From: Yinghuangia aomiensis
GTDB taxonomy: Bacteria > Actinomycetota > Actinomycetes > Streptomycetales > Streptomycetaceae
Length of the DNA: 64,000 bases
NCBI RefSeq assembly: GCF_039542225.1
Contig: NZ_BAABHS010000021.1
Location: 62,001 to 126,000 of the forward strand
Direction: 5' to 3'
The translations under genes and the position numbers were made by a program. Positions 47,374-56,104 of the stretch are shown here, one piece after another. Numbering within the stretch: the first letter of the stretch is position 1; every line of letters begins with the position of its first letter. The notes under the pieces were generated by a model. The model saw only the letters and a list, made by a program, of their open reading frames with translations, was not told where the DNA came from and did no database searches.

Positions 47374-49097
47374 CGGACCACTTCAGCGAAGACGCGTACA
47401 ACTCGGACCTGGACCAGACCGGGTACGACGACGGCATGTCGCACGACGGCACGGGCTTCGACGACCAGAGCGTCAACGACCAGCTGTGGAGCGTCGAGCA
47501 GGGCATGGACGACCTGTCGCCCAACCTGCCGGACGACATGCCCGCGTCGGACATCTCGTACGACTCCGTGCCGGACGCGCCGGAGCTGCCGACCTACGAC
47601 GACCCGTCGTACGACCCGGCGGCCACCGAGGACCAGGCCGCGCTCGACCCGTCGGGCAACCCGCTCGACGCGGCGCCCGCCGGCACCCAGGACTTCGGCG
47701 CCGACCCGGCCGCCGGCACCTCGGCCGACCCGTGGGTGCAGGACCAGATCGACGCCGCGAACGACCCGTACGGCGCCCAGGCCCCGGACACCCTCGACGC
47801 CGACGTCAACGACGGCACCGAGGAGTGGAACCCGCAGGGCGGCGGCTCCGAGTTCGACCCGTCGACCGGCCACTACGTCGACCCGGTCACCGGCGACGAG
47901 TACAACGCGAACGGCGAGCTGCTGGACCCGACCACGGGCCAGCCGTACGTCGACCCGCTGGACGTGCCGCAGGGCGGCGACATGCCGGCCTACGACCCGA
48001 ACGACCCGAACGTCGGCCTCGACCCGTCCGACCCGAACTACGACCACTACTACGCCGAGAACGGCCACCCGTACGACGGCCCGAGCGACGTCCAGGACGG
48101 CACCGGCTACGACCCGGCCGACTACCAGCCGGTCGAGTACGACTACAGCGACCCGTTCGGCCAGGACGGCTACGACCCCGGCTACGACCCGTACCAGGAG
48201 CCGGGCTACAACCCGTACGACGACAACGTGTACGGCGACTCGTACGACGTCCAGTTCGACCCGTGCTACGGCGACTCGCACTACGACTCGTACCAGAACG
48301 TGTACGTCGACAACAGCACGCACATCGACGTGCACCAGGACGTCTACGCCTCGGCCTCGGACACCACCGTCATCGAGAACAACGACGGCTACGCGCCTGC
48401 CGAGGTGGACTACACGCCCGACACGAACTACGACACGACATACACCGGGTGGGACCAGTCCTACGACGCCCCGTACCAGTCGTACGACGCCATGGAGGTC
48501 GCGCACTACGCCCCGACCTTCGACGTCACCGACTTCGACGGTGCGGGCACCCCGCTGTCCGACGGCGCCTTCTTCCACCCGGTCGAGGACCCGGCGCACG
48601 GTCCGATCAGCGTCGAGGCGTCGATCGTCGAGAAGATCACCGGCGAGCCGTACAACGAGACCTCCGCGGTCCAGGAGGCGGAGAACGCCGGGATCTACGA
48701 CCCCGAGGCCGGCATGTACAACACCCAGGTGGGCAGCTACCTGGAGCTGCACGGCATCGAGACCGAGACCGTGTACGGCGCCGACATGAACACCCTCATG
48801 GACGCGCTGGAGCACGGCGACCAGGTCATCGCCGTCGTGGACACCAACGAGACCGCCGACCCGCTGCGCGACGTCGCCACCGGCGAGCCGATCGAGCAGA
48901 ACCCGCCGGCGCTCAACTCGGTGTGGGTCACCGGCATCGACGTCGACGAGAACGGCCACGCGTTCGTCATCGTCAACGACCCGACGTGGCCCGAGGGCCA
49001 GACCCAGGCGATCGCCGTCGAGGACTTCGCGAACGCGTGGGCGGACGGCGACAACCAGGCGGTCATCGCGCACACCGGCGAGCCGACCGGCCGCTGA
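47370..49097 (+). CDS. Acidic Asp/Tyr/Pro-rich protein with cysteine-less C39-like domain
   Basis: A 575-residue protein translated by ATGA overlap with dynamin 1. Residues 1-390 are low-complexity and strongly acidic, with recurring DPY, YDP and DPxTG blocks and almost no hydrophobics. The C-terminal region (about 400-570) resembles a C39-type papain-like domain (VEASIVEKITGEPYN, LHGIETETVYG, VWVTGIDVDENGHAFVIVNDP). The only cysteine is at residue 299, outside this domain, and the usual catalytic His place reads NSVWVTGI, so it cannot be a normal cysteine protease. There is no signal peptide. A binding or scaffold role for the dynamins is inferred from operon position. Confidence 0.85.
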   Translation: MTDHFSEDAYNSDLDQTGYDDGMSHDGTGFDDQSVNDQLWSVEQGMDDLSPNLPDDMPASDISYDSVPDAPELPTYDDPSYDPAATEDQAALDPSGNPLDAAPAGTQDFGADPAAGTSADPWVQDQIDAANDPYGAQAPDTLDADVNDGTEEWNPQGGGSEFDPSTGHYVDPVTGDEYNANGELLDPTTGQPYVDPLDVPQGGDMPAYDPNDPNVGLDPSDPNYDHYYAENGHPYDGPSDVQDGTGYDPADYQPVEYDYSDPFGQDGYDPGYDPYQEPGYNPYDDNVYGDSYDVQFDPCYGDSHYDSYQNVYVDNSTHIDVHQDVYASASDTTVIENNDGYAPAEVDYTPDTNYDTTYTGWDQSYDAPYQSYDAMEVAHYAPTFDVTDFDGAGTPLSDGAFFHPVEDPAHGPISVEASIVEKITGEPYNETSAVQEAENAGIYDPEAGMYNTQVGSYLELHGIETETVYGADMNTLMDALEHGDQVIAVVDTNETADPLRDVATGEPIEQNPPALNSVWVTGIDVDENGHAFVIVNDPTWPEGQTQAIAVEDFANAWADGDNQAVIAHTGEPTGR

Positions 49098-49121
49098 ACT
49101 CGCTAGCACCGTAGTCCGGTA

Positions 49122-49161
49122 GGCGGTGGTGCCGGGTGGGCGCCCGCCCGGCACCACCGCC
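49122..49161 (+). terminator. Terminator after the dynamin 1 operon
   Basis: A 15-bp stem (49122-49136 with 49147-49161) and a 10-base loop lie 25 bases past the stop of the acidic protein. It suggests that dynamin 2 has its own transcript or is fed by read-through. Confidence 0.7.
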
Positions 49162-49383
49162 GCCGGACCCGGGGCACGCGGGACACCCGAGGCATCGGAA
49201 TCACCCGAACCACCCGAACCACCCTGCCGAGACCGCAATCCCGGGGCGTCCGGTACCGCTCCGGCGGCGCGTCGTCCCCGGACGGCCGGTGCGCCGGCAC
49301 CCCACGCCGACACTCGTGTCGGACGGCAGGTCGCCAGGCAGACCCCGAACAACCTCCCGAACAACCTGGAGAGGACAACCTCC

Positions 49384-51981
49384 GTGACCATCGACCGTGA
49401 GGCCGTCAACGCCCGCGTCGCCCAGGCCCAGCCGCGCCGCCAGGGCGGTGTGGCCGGGCTCCTCGGCGGGATCCACCGCAGCGCCGAACTCAAGGGCTGG
49501 CTCAAGCCCGCCTCGATAGCGCTGCCGCCGGTGCCCGAGCGGGTCGACGGCCAGTGGACGCTGACCGCGCTGCTCGCCGTGGGCCGCCGCGAACCGCAGG
49601 CGCCCGTCATCGACGTCGCCCCGGCGTGGGCCGCGGTGCAGTGGGCGTGGCCGTCGCAGAAGGTGCTGCAGACCGTCACCCTGTCCGAGCACGAGGCCGC
49701 CGCCGCCATGCTGGCGAAGGCCGCGGGCTCCGGCGCGACCTGGAACCTGTCGATGCAGGCCGAGGCGCTCGCCGCGCGCGCCCGGTTCTTCCAGACGCTG
49801 ACCCGGTTCGTGTCCGAGCCCGTCGAGCGCGACCTGAAGCTGCTCACCCGCGCCTACGCGCAGGTGCTGCCGCGCGCCGCCTACCCGATCTACCACGTGC
49901 TGGTGCCCAGCACGCGGAGCTGGCTGCAGGCCGCCGCCGCGCCGGGCCAGTCGGCCGCGGGCCGCGAGGCGCGGGCGCGCGCCGCCGCGGGTGCCTCGGC
50001 CGAGGCCGGGGTCTCCGGTCTACCGGGCCCGTCGAGGACCGCGGCGCAGCGTCCCGCTGCGCCGAAGGCGGCCCCGGCCGCTCGCGCGCCGCAGGGGGCG
50101 GGGGCCCCGGCGCGCGCGAACGGCCCGTCCTCGGCGGGCGTCCCACCCCAGCGGGCCGCCGCCGCGGCACCCCGTCCCGCCCGGCTCGCGGCTCCCGGCA
50201 CGTCCGGGGTGACCGGCGGCCCGGCCGAGACGTCGGGTGCCGCGTTGTCCGATCCCATCTCCCGCACCCGCGAGCTGGCCGAGGAGTTCGGTCTCGGGCA
50301 GATCTGCACCGAGGTGGACCGGCTGCGCACCCGGATGCGCCGGCCGGGCTTCCGGCTGGCGGTCGTGGGCGAGTTCGGGCGCGGCAAGTCGTCGCTGGTG
50401 AACCGGCTGCTGGGCGCGAAGGTCGTGCCCGAGGGCCGGCACACGCGGGTGCCGGTCGTGGTCGCGCCGGGTCCCGAGGAGCGCATCGAACTCCAGTACG
50501 CGAACGGCAAGTCCGACGTGCGGCCTGCCGTCCCGTCGACGTGGCAGCAGATCGACGAGGAAGCGCAGCGTTCCGGCGACGGCGCGCTGGTCGGTGTCCG
50601 GGTGCTCGTCACCGATCCGGAACTGGCCCGGCTGGACGTGGAGATCGTGGACACGCCGGGCGTGAACGCGGGCGAGGGCGCCGACGACGAGAAGGCGCAG
50701 GACCTCGTGCGCCGCACGGTCGCGGCGAGCGACGCGGTGTTCATGGTGGTGTCGGCCAGTCAGCCGCTGGGCATTTCGGAGACCTCGTTCCTGGAGGAGG
50801 AGGTCATCTCGCGGCACGTGCCGCGGATCACCGTGGTGGTGTCGAAGCTGGACACCGTCGACGACGACGAGCGCGAGGACATCGTCGACTACCTCGGCGG
50901 CCGGGTGCGGCGCATTTCGCCGGTGCTGGAGGTGCTCGCGGGCCCGCACCGCGAGGACGCCGCGCCGCTGGCGTCGGTGCGCCGCCGGCTGGAGGAGTAC
51001 GCGTCGTCGGGCGGGCGCCGGTCGATGCGGGCCCGGCAGACCGCGGGGCAGCTGCTGGGGCTGCTCGAGGAGATGGCGGAACTCGCGCGCCAGGGTGTCG
51101 CGGACGCGGCGCTCGGCGACGAGGAGCGGCGCCGCGCGGCCGACGAGGCCGAGGTGCAGATCGACAAGATGACGGCCGAGTGGGGCAAGGTCCGCGTCGA
51201 GCTGCAGCGGCGGCGCGGGGAGACCGCCGAGAAGTTCCGCGAGCACTTGGCGCAGTCGCAGGAGGACCTGCTGGGGGTCCTCACGTACGAGATGGAGCGC
51301 ACGCCGGACCCGAAGACGTGGTGGGAGCGGGATCTGCCGTTCCGGCTGCGCCGCGAGCTGACCGGGTTGGCGAAGAAGTACGAGGGCCAGCTGCACGCGA
51401 GTGTGCAGGGCGACTTGCAGTGGCTCGACGCACAGATGAAGAAGCACTTCGGCAAGGGCACCTTGCACAAGGTGGACAAGGCCGAGCAGTTGTCGACGGA
51501 GTTCGAGCTGCACGAGGCCGAGGACTTGGGGTTGAAGGACCTCAAGAGCCGCAAGCTGGCGTGGCGGATCGGGCCGAGCGGCATCGCGGTGCTGGGCATG
51601 CTGCTGATTCCGCTGACCGGCGGGCTGTCGATGCCGATGGGTGCCGGTATGGCGGCGTCGGTGGGCGGCATGGTGCTGGGCGAGGTGAAGTCGGGTTCGC
51701 TGACCGACGGGCAGCGCTCGCAGGCGTCGAAGGCGCTGGCGCCGGCCGTCGAGCAGGTGCTGGCCGGGTTCGCCGAGCAGGTGTCGGAGCGGCTGCACAC
51801 GCTGTACGCGGGGGTCATGGACGAGGCGGTGCGCGGGCAGCAGGCGTGGCGCAAGGACCGGCTGGCGGCGCTGACTTCGCAGGGCAAGGGCGGCCCGGAC
51901 TGGCAGCGGCTGTTTTCCGCTACGCAGGAATTGCTGACCGGGGTCGGCGCATTGATCGACGGTGAGACCGTCCGGAAGTAG
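49384..51981 (+). CDS. Dynamin-like GTPase 2
   Basis: An 865-residue GTPase. Residues 1-185 form a separate helical/beta domain with WAAVQWAWPSQKVL. A long Ala/Pro linker (about 185-285) leads to the GTPase domain: G1 GEFGRGKSS (329-337), G3 DTPG (423-426), G4 SKLD (487-490). Coiled-coil stalk helices follow, then a hydrophobic Gly/Met-rich paddle (734-768, IAVLGMLLIPLTGG...) likely to enter the membrane, and a C-terminal helix. The GTG at 49384 has GGAGAGG 9 bases upstream; the upstream frame to 49126 is not conserved. It is 55 bases before dynamin 3. Confidence 0.9.
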   Translation: MTIDREAVNARVAQAQPRRQGGVAGLLGGIHRSAELKGWLKPASIALPPVPERVDGQWTLTALLAVGRREPQAPVIDVAPAWAAVQWAWPSQKVLQTVTLSEHEAAAAMLAKAAGSGATWNLSMQAEALAARARFFQTLTRFVSEPVERDLKLLTRAYAQVLPRAAYPIYHVLVPSTRSWLQAAAAPGQSAAGREARARAAAGASAEAGVSGLPGPSRTAAQRPAAPKAAPAARAPQGAGAPARANGPSSAGVPPQRAAAAAPRPARLAAPGTSGVTGGPAETSGAALSDPISRTRELAEEFGLGQICTEVDRLRTRMRRPGFRLAVVGEFGRGKSSLVNRLLGAKVVPEGRHTRVPVVVAPGPEERIELQYANGKSDVRPAVPSTWQQIDEEAQRSGDGALVGVRVLVTDPELARLDVEIVDTPGVNAGEGADDEKAQDLVRRTVAASDAVFMVVSASQPLGISETSFLEEEVISRHVPRITVVVSKLDTVDDDEREDIVDYLGGRVRRISPVLEVLAGPHREDAAPLASVRRRLEEYASSGGRRSMRARQTAGQLLGLLEEMAELARQGVADAALGDEERRRAADEAEVQIDKMTAEWGKVRVELQRRRGETAEKFREHLAQSQEDLLGVLTYEMERTPDPKTWWERDLPFRLRRELTGLAKKYEGQLHASVQGDLQWLDAQMKKHFGKGTLHKVDKAEQLSTEFELHEAEDLGLKDLKSRKLAWRIGPSGIAVLGMLLIPLTGGLSMPMGAGMAASVGGMVLGEVKSGSLTDGQRSQASKALAPAVEQVLAGFAEQVSERLHTLYAGVMDEAVRGQQAWRKDRLAALTSQGKGGPDWQRLFSATQELLTGVGALIDGETVRK

Positions 51982-52036
51982 TTCGGCCCGATCACCGTAT
52001 GATCCGCGGGGACCAGCGCGGAGGGACAGGAGAGCA

Positions 52037-54016
52037 GTGGACGACAACCCGGTGATGCGGCGCTCCAACGGCGGGTACAGCGCGTGGCGCGCCCGGCAGG
52101 AGACGCTGGTCGAGCTGATCGACCGGCTGACCCCGATCATCTCCGGACTGTCCATCGGCAGCGGGGTGAAGAAGCTCGCTTCGGTGCGCACGCGCGCCGC
52201 GTCCGAGGCGTTCAAGGTGATGATCGTCGGCGAGTTCAAGCGCGGGAAGAGCACCGTGATCAACGCGATGCTCGGCGACAAGGTGCTGCCGTCGTTCGCG
52301 CGGCCGTGCACGGCGATCATCAACGAGGTGATGTGGGCCGACCAGCGTTCGGCCCTCATCTACCCCCTGGAAGCGGACGGCAGCGCGGGCGACCCGATTC
52401 CGATCGGCGTCGAGGAGATCGTCGACTACGTGACGATCGGCGCGGACGACGACAACACCCCGAACCCGTACCAGCGGGCGGTGGTGCGCTGGCCGCTGGA
52501 GCTGTGCCGCAACGGTGTCGTGGTGGTGGACTCGCCGGGGCTGAACGAGGCGCCGGAGCGCGAGCGCGTGACGCTCGCGTATCTGGAGCAGGCCGACGTG
52601 CTCGTGTTCGTGGTGGACTGCCAGGCCGCGATGTCGCGCAGCGAGCAGCTGTTCCTCGACGTGCACGTCAAGGCGCGCGGCCACGAGGACGTGTTCTACG
52701 TCGGCAACAAGATCAACCTGGTCGAGGAAGAAGAGCGCGAGGACGTGCAGCGGGAGATCCGCAAGCGCCTCGGCCCCTACGTCTCCCGCCCGGACCGGGT
52801 GTTCTTCGTCAACGCGCGCGCCGCGTTGAACGGCCGCCGCAAGGAGGACCCGGCGCTGGTCGGCGAGTCCGGCATGGTGGAACTCGAGCGCGCGCTGGAG
52901 GACTTCCTCACCCGGGACCGGGGCCGGGCGAAGATCCTCTCCCCCGCGCGCGAGCTGAAGTACCTGCTGATCGAGGCGCGCGAGCAGATCGAACGCCGCG
53001 AGACGCTGCTGAACCAGAACGTCGACCAACTGCGTTCCACCTACGAGCGCGTGCAGGTGCCGCTGAACCGGCTGGAGCAGAACCGCCGGGTCATCGTCGC
53101 CCAGATGGAAGGCCACCTGCGCGAGACCCGGGCCGAAGTCGAGGACGCCGGCCGCCGGTTCATGCAGCGCGTGATGGGCCAGGTCCCGACGTGGGCGCGC
53201 GAGTACGACCCGGAGAACAAGCTCGGCGCCAACCCGTTCAAGGCGCGCGAGAAGATGGAGATGGCGGTCCGGGAGATCTCCGACCACCTCTCCGGCCGCA
53301 TCCAGGTCGCGTTCGCCGAGTGGCAGGAGAAGGAGCTCAAGCCGCTGCTGCAGCGCCGCGTCGAGGACCTGGAGCGGTCGATCGACGACGACGTGAAGCA
53401 GTTCGTCACCCGCATCGACGAGATCCGCGCCTCGCTCACCCCGGCCGAGGCCGAGACGCAGATGCTCAAGGTGTCCGACAAGAACGCGGCACCGCTGGAA
53501 CGCCTCCTCGCGGACGCGGTCTCGTTCGTCCTCGACCCCGGTACCGCCCTGAGCGGCGGGAAGTTCAGCCTGCGCACCATGCTCACCACGCTCCTGCCGC
53601 AGATCGCGGTGGGCGCGCTGGCCGTCATGGTCGGCCTGGGCCCGGTGGCGATCTTCGCGATGCTGCTGGGCGGCAACCTGTTCCGCGGCGCTCTGCAGCT
53701 GAACAAGGCCAACCAGCGGATGAAGGAGCAGGTCGCCGAACAGGTCGTGGAGGAACTCCGCGGCCGCGCCGACGTCGATGTGCAGAACCTGGGCGACGAG
53801 ATCACCAAGCAGCTCCGCGTGATGCGCGACGCGATCGCGCAGGGTCTCGACTCGGAGATCAAGAGCATCCGCGACGAGGTCGGCCACGCGCTGAAGACCA
53901 AGGAGCAGGGCGAGGAGGACGCCAAGAAGACCGGCGCCGACCTGCGCCGCTACTCGTCGGAGCTGAACCGGATCGACGAGCAGCTCGCGGACTTGATCAT
54001 GGACGTGGCGCTGTAG
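52037..54016 (+). CDS. Dynamin-like GTPase 3 with membrane hairpin
   Basis: A 659-residue GTPase. G1 is GEFKRGKST (65-73), G3 DSPG (165-168), and G4 is NKIN (224-227), where the usual Asp is Asn, so nucleotide specificity may be altered. A stalk with long helices (about 330-500) leads to a hydrophobic hairpin (516-546, LTTLLPQIAVGALAVMVGLGPVAIFAMLLGG) and a C-terminal helix returning along the stalk, as in BDLP/DynA-type proteins. The GTG at 52037 has GGAG 6 bases upstream. It probably shares a transcript with dynamin 2. Confidence 0.9.
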   Translation: MDDNPVMRRSNGGYSAWRARQETLVELIDRLTPIISGLSIGSGVKKLASVRTRAASEAFKVMIVGEFKRGKSTVINAMLGDKVLPSFARPCTAIINEVMWADQRSALIYPLEADGSAGDPIPIGVEEIVDYVTIGADDDNTPNPYQRAVVRWPLELCRNGVVVVDSPGLNEAPERERVTLAYLEQADVLVFVVDCQAAMSRSEQLFLDVHVKARGHEDVFYVGNKINLVEEEEREDVQREIRKRLGPYVSRPDRVFFVNARAALNGRRKEDPALVGESGMVELERALEDFLTRDRGRAKILSPARELKYLLIEAREQIERRETLLNQNVDQLRSTYERVQVPLNRLEQNRRVIVAQMEGHLRETRAEVEDAGRRFMQRVMGQVPTWAREYDPENKLGANPFKAREKMEMAVREISDHLSGRIQVAFAEWQEKELKPLLQRRVEDLERSIDDDVKQFVTRIDEIRASLTPAEAETQMLKVSDKNAAPLERLLADAVSFVLDPGTALSGGKFSLRTMLTTLLPQIAVGALAVMVGLGPVAIFAMLLGGNLFRGALQLNKANQRMKEQVAEQVVEELRGRADVDVQNLGDEITKQLRVMRDAIAQGLDSEIKSIRDEVGHALKTKEQGEEDAKKTGADLRRYSSELNRIDEQLADLIMDVAL

Positions 54017-54058
54017 GAGGCCTTGGGCCGCCCGGCCGCCCATCGGCACCCCCGGCGG

Positions 54059-54064
54059 TATACT
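54059..54064 (+). promoter_or_regulatory. -10 element of the toxin-antitoxin operon
   Basis: TATACT is a near-consensus -10, ending 7 bases before the antitoxin ATG, so the mRNA is probably leaderless. The surrounding ATAC-TCCAGG-GTAT dyad overlaps it and could be the autoregulatory operator. Confidence 0.6.
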
Positions 54065-54071
54065 CCAGGGT

Positions 54072-54317
54072 ATGACGATGACCACGATAAAGGTTCGTGC
54101 CGATGTCCGGGACGACCTGGCGCGTGTCGCCGAGCAGGACCTCGGCGGTGTCACGTTGAACACCGCCTTGGAGCACCTTCTGACGGAACACCGCAAGGCC
54201 GCGATACTCCGGTCGTACGAGCGGCTGCAGGCGGATCCCGTCGCGTGGGCCGAATACCAGGATGAACTGGGCGAGTGGGACGGCGTCGCCGGCGACGGAC
54301 TGCGAGGCGACGGGTGA
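54072..54317 (+). CDS. Antitoxin, ribbon-helix-helix type
   Basis: An 81-residue protein with an N-terminal ribbon-helix-helix pattern (TTIKVRADVRDDLARVAEQD, then VTLNTALEHLLTEHR) for dimeric DNA binding. An acidic C-terminal tail (EYQDELGEWDGVAGDG) of the kind that occupies a MazF active groove follows. The ATG at 54072 is used; a second ATG at 54078 is possible. The stop overlaps the toxin GTG by 4 bases, coupling translation. It would repress the shared promoter with the toxin. Confidence 0.85.
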   Translation: MTMTTIKVRADVRDDLARVAEQDLGGVTLNTALEHLLTEHRKAAILRSYERLQADPVAWAEYQDELGEWDGVAGDGLRGDG

Positions 54318-54661
54318 GCCGGCGGTCGAAGCCCTGGCAGGTGTGGATGGCCGACCTGTCACCGGTCGTCGGCTCGGAGCAAGCGGGCCGCCGACCGGTG
54401 GTCGTCGTGTCTTCGGCGCTGTTCGCCGAGTTCCCGACCGAGATGGCGATCGTCGTGCCGCTGACGACCCGGAGTCGCGGGTTGCCCCATCATGTCGCCG
54501 TGGACTCCGAGGGGTCCGGGCTGCAGCGGCCGAGTTGGGCGCGGACGGACGATATCCGGACGATCTCGGAACAGCGGCTCGTCGGCCGGCCGCTGGGCAA
54601 GGTCTCCGACAAGGAAGCCGAGGATATTCGCGTCTACCTGCGGCTGATGATCGACATCTGA
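54314..54661 (+). CDS. MazF/PemK family endoribonuclease toxin
   Basis: A 115-residue toxin of the MazF fold. It shows the signature PWQVWMADLSPVVGSEQAGRRPVVVVSS near the N-terminus, VVPLTTRSRGLPHHV, and SWARTDDIRTISEQRLVG. These carry the conserved basic groove and the catalytic Arg/Thr region for sequence-specific mRNA cleavage. The GTG at 54314 lies in the antitoxin stop. It is convergent with hemW 65 bases away. Confidence 0.9.
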   Translation: MSRRSKPWQVWMADLSPVVGSEQAGRRPVVVVSSALFAEFPTEMAIVVPLTTRSRGLPHHVAVDSEGSGLQRPSWARTDDIRTISEQRLVGRPLGKVSDKEAEDIRVYLRLMIDI

Positions 54662-54726
54662 CCACCGAGCCGAGTAGACCGGTGGCGGTCGTGCGAACGA
54701 TGCTCGCGTGGCCGTCGGCTCGCGTG

Positions 54727-55947
54727 TCAGTCCACCAGGTCGCGGACCACCGCGTCGGCCAGGAGGCGGCCCTTCAGGGTCAGCACGGCGTGCCGGTCCG
54801 CGAAGCGGTCCTCGTCCAACAGGCGTTCCTTCACCGCACGTTCCGCCGCGGCCATGCCCTCGGGCTTGAGCAGGGACAGCGGGGCGCCGTCCTTGAGGCG
54901 GAGTTCGAGGAGGATGCGTTCGATGCGGCGGTCCTCTTCGGTGAGGATCTCGCGGCCCTGTGCCGGGGAGTGGCCCGCGGTGACGCGCTCGGTGTAGGCC
55001 TTGGGGTGTTTGACGTTCCACCAGCGGACGCCGCCGATGTGGCTGTGCGCGCCGGGGCCCGCGCCCCACCAGTCGGCGCCGGTCCAGTACAGCTCGTTGT
55101 GGCGGCAGCGGCCGGCGCCGTTGGCGGCCCAGTTGCTGACCTCGTACCAGCCGAGGCCGCCCGCGGTGAGGAGTTCCTCGGCGATGAGGTAGCGGTCGGC
55201 GAGGGCGTCGTCGTCGGGGGACGGGAGTTCGCCGCGCTTGATGCGGCTCGCGATGCGGGTGCCGTCCTCGATGATCAGCGCGTACGCGGACACGTGGTCG
55301 GGTCCGGCGGCGAGGGCCGCTTCGAGGGACGCCCGCCAGTCGTCGTCGGTCTCCCCGGGGGTGCCGTAGATCAGGTCGAGGTTGACGTGGTCGAAGCCGG
55401 CCGCACGGGCCTCGGCGACGCACTCCTGCGCGCGGCCGGGCGTGTGGTGCCGGTCGAGCACGTGGAGGACGTGGGTGCGGGCGCTCTGCATGCCGAAGGA
55501 CAGGCGCGTGAAGCCCGCCTCGCGCAGCGTCTCCAGATAGGCGGGGGTGACCGACTCGGGGTTCGCTTCGGTGGTGATCTCCGCGTCGGCGGCGAGGCCG
55601 AATTCGTCGCGGATCGCGGCGAGGATCCGGCCGAGTTCGGCGGCGGGCAGCAGGGTGGGGGTGCCGCCGCCGAAGAAGACCGTCTCGACGGGCCGGTCGG
55701 CGTCGCCGAGGATGCCGCGGGCGAGGCGGACCTCCGCGATCGCGTCGTCGGCGTACCCGGCCTGGGAGGCGCCGCCGCCCAGCTCGGCGGCGGTGTACGT
55801 GTTGAAGTCGCAGTAGCCGCAGCGTGACGCGCAGTAGGGCACGTGCACGTAGAACCCGAACGGCCGGGGCTCGTCGCCGGCCGTGGCGGACGCGGGCAGC
55901 GAGCCGTCGAGGGGCGCGGGCAGGCCGTCGGGAAGTGCGGAAGGCAT
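54727..55947 (-). CDS. hemW: Radical SAM haem chaperone HemW
   Basis: A 406-residue protein long annotated as oxygen-independent coproporphyrinogen oxidase but now seen as a haem-insertion chaperone. The radical SAM motif is YCASRCGYCDFNTY, with GGGTPTLLP and a C-terminal HemN domain. It lacks the second Cys in the HemN-specific CNxCxxC variant, supporting the HemW assignment. The ATG at 55947 is used: GACACT ends 6 bases before it, consistent with a leaderless mRNA. The GTG at 55965 has no ribosome site. Confidence 0.93.
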   Translation of the reverse strand: MPSALPDGLPAPLDGSLPASATAGDEPRPFGFYVHVPYCASRCGYCDFNTYTAAELGGGASQAGYADDAIAEVRLARGILGDADRPVETVFFGGGTPTLLPAAELGRILAAIRDEFGLAADAEITTEANPESVTPAYLETLREAGFTRLSFGMQSARTHVLHVLDRHHTPGRAQECVAEARAAGFDHVNLDLIYGTPGETDDDWRASLEAALAAGPDHVSAYALIIEDGTRIASRIKRGELPSPDDDALADRYLIAEELLTAGGLGWYEVSNWAANGAGRCRHNELYWTGADWWGAGPGAHSHIGGVRWWNVKHPKAYTERVTAGHSPAQGREILTEEDRRIERILLELRLKDGAPLSLLKPEGMAAAERAVKERLLDEDRFADRHAVLTLKGRLLADAVVRDLVD

Positions 55948-56104
55948 CGGCCCAGTGTCCCCCACGGCGGGGCGCGGCCCAAAACCCGGCCCGAAACCCG
56001 GTCAGGAACCCGGTCCGGTGCGCGGCGCCCCCGCGGACTCCGCCGGTGTGGCCGGCGGGGCCCGCGGGGCGGGAGGTGCGGCGGTGCGGCGGTGTTCGGG
56101 CAGG

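Noticed and set aside
47160..49847. 895-residue minus-strand open frame rich in Val and Arg
   Set aside because: It is the antisense of the Asp/Tyr codons of the acidic protein (GTC/GTA from GAC/TAC) and runs across a terminator and two genes.
45115..54661. Dynamin cluster plus toxin-antitoxin as a mobile island
   Set aside because: No integrase, transposase, tRNA or attachment repeats flank the region, and base composition is close to the neighbours.
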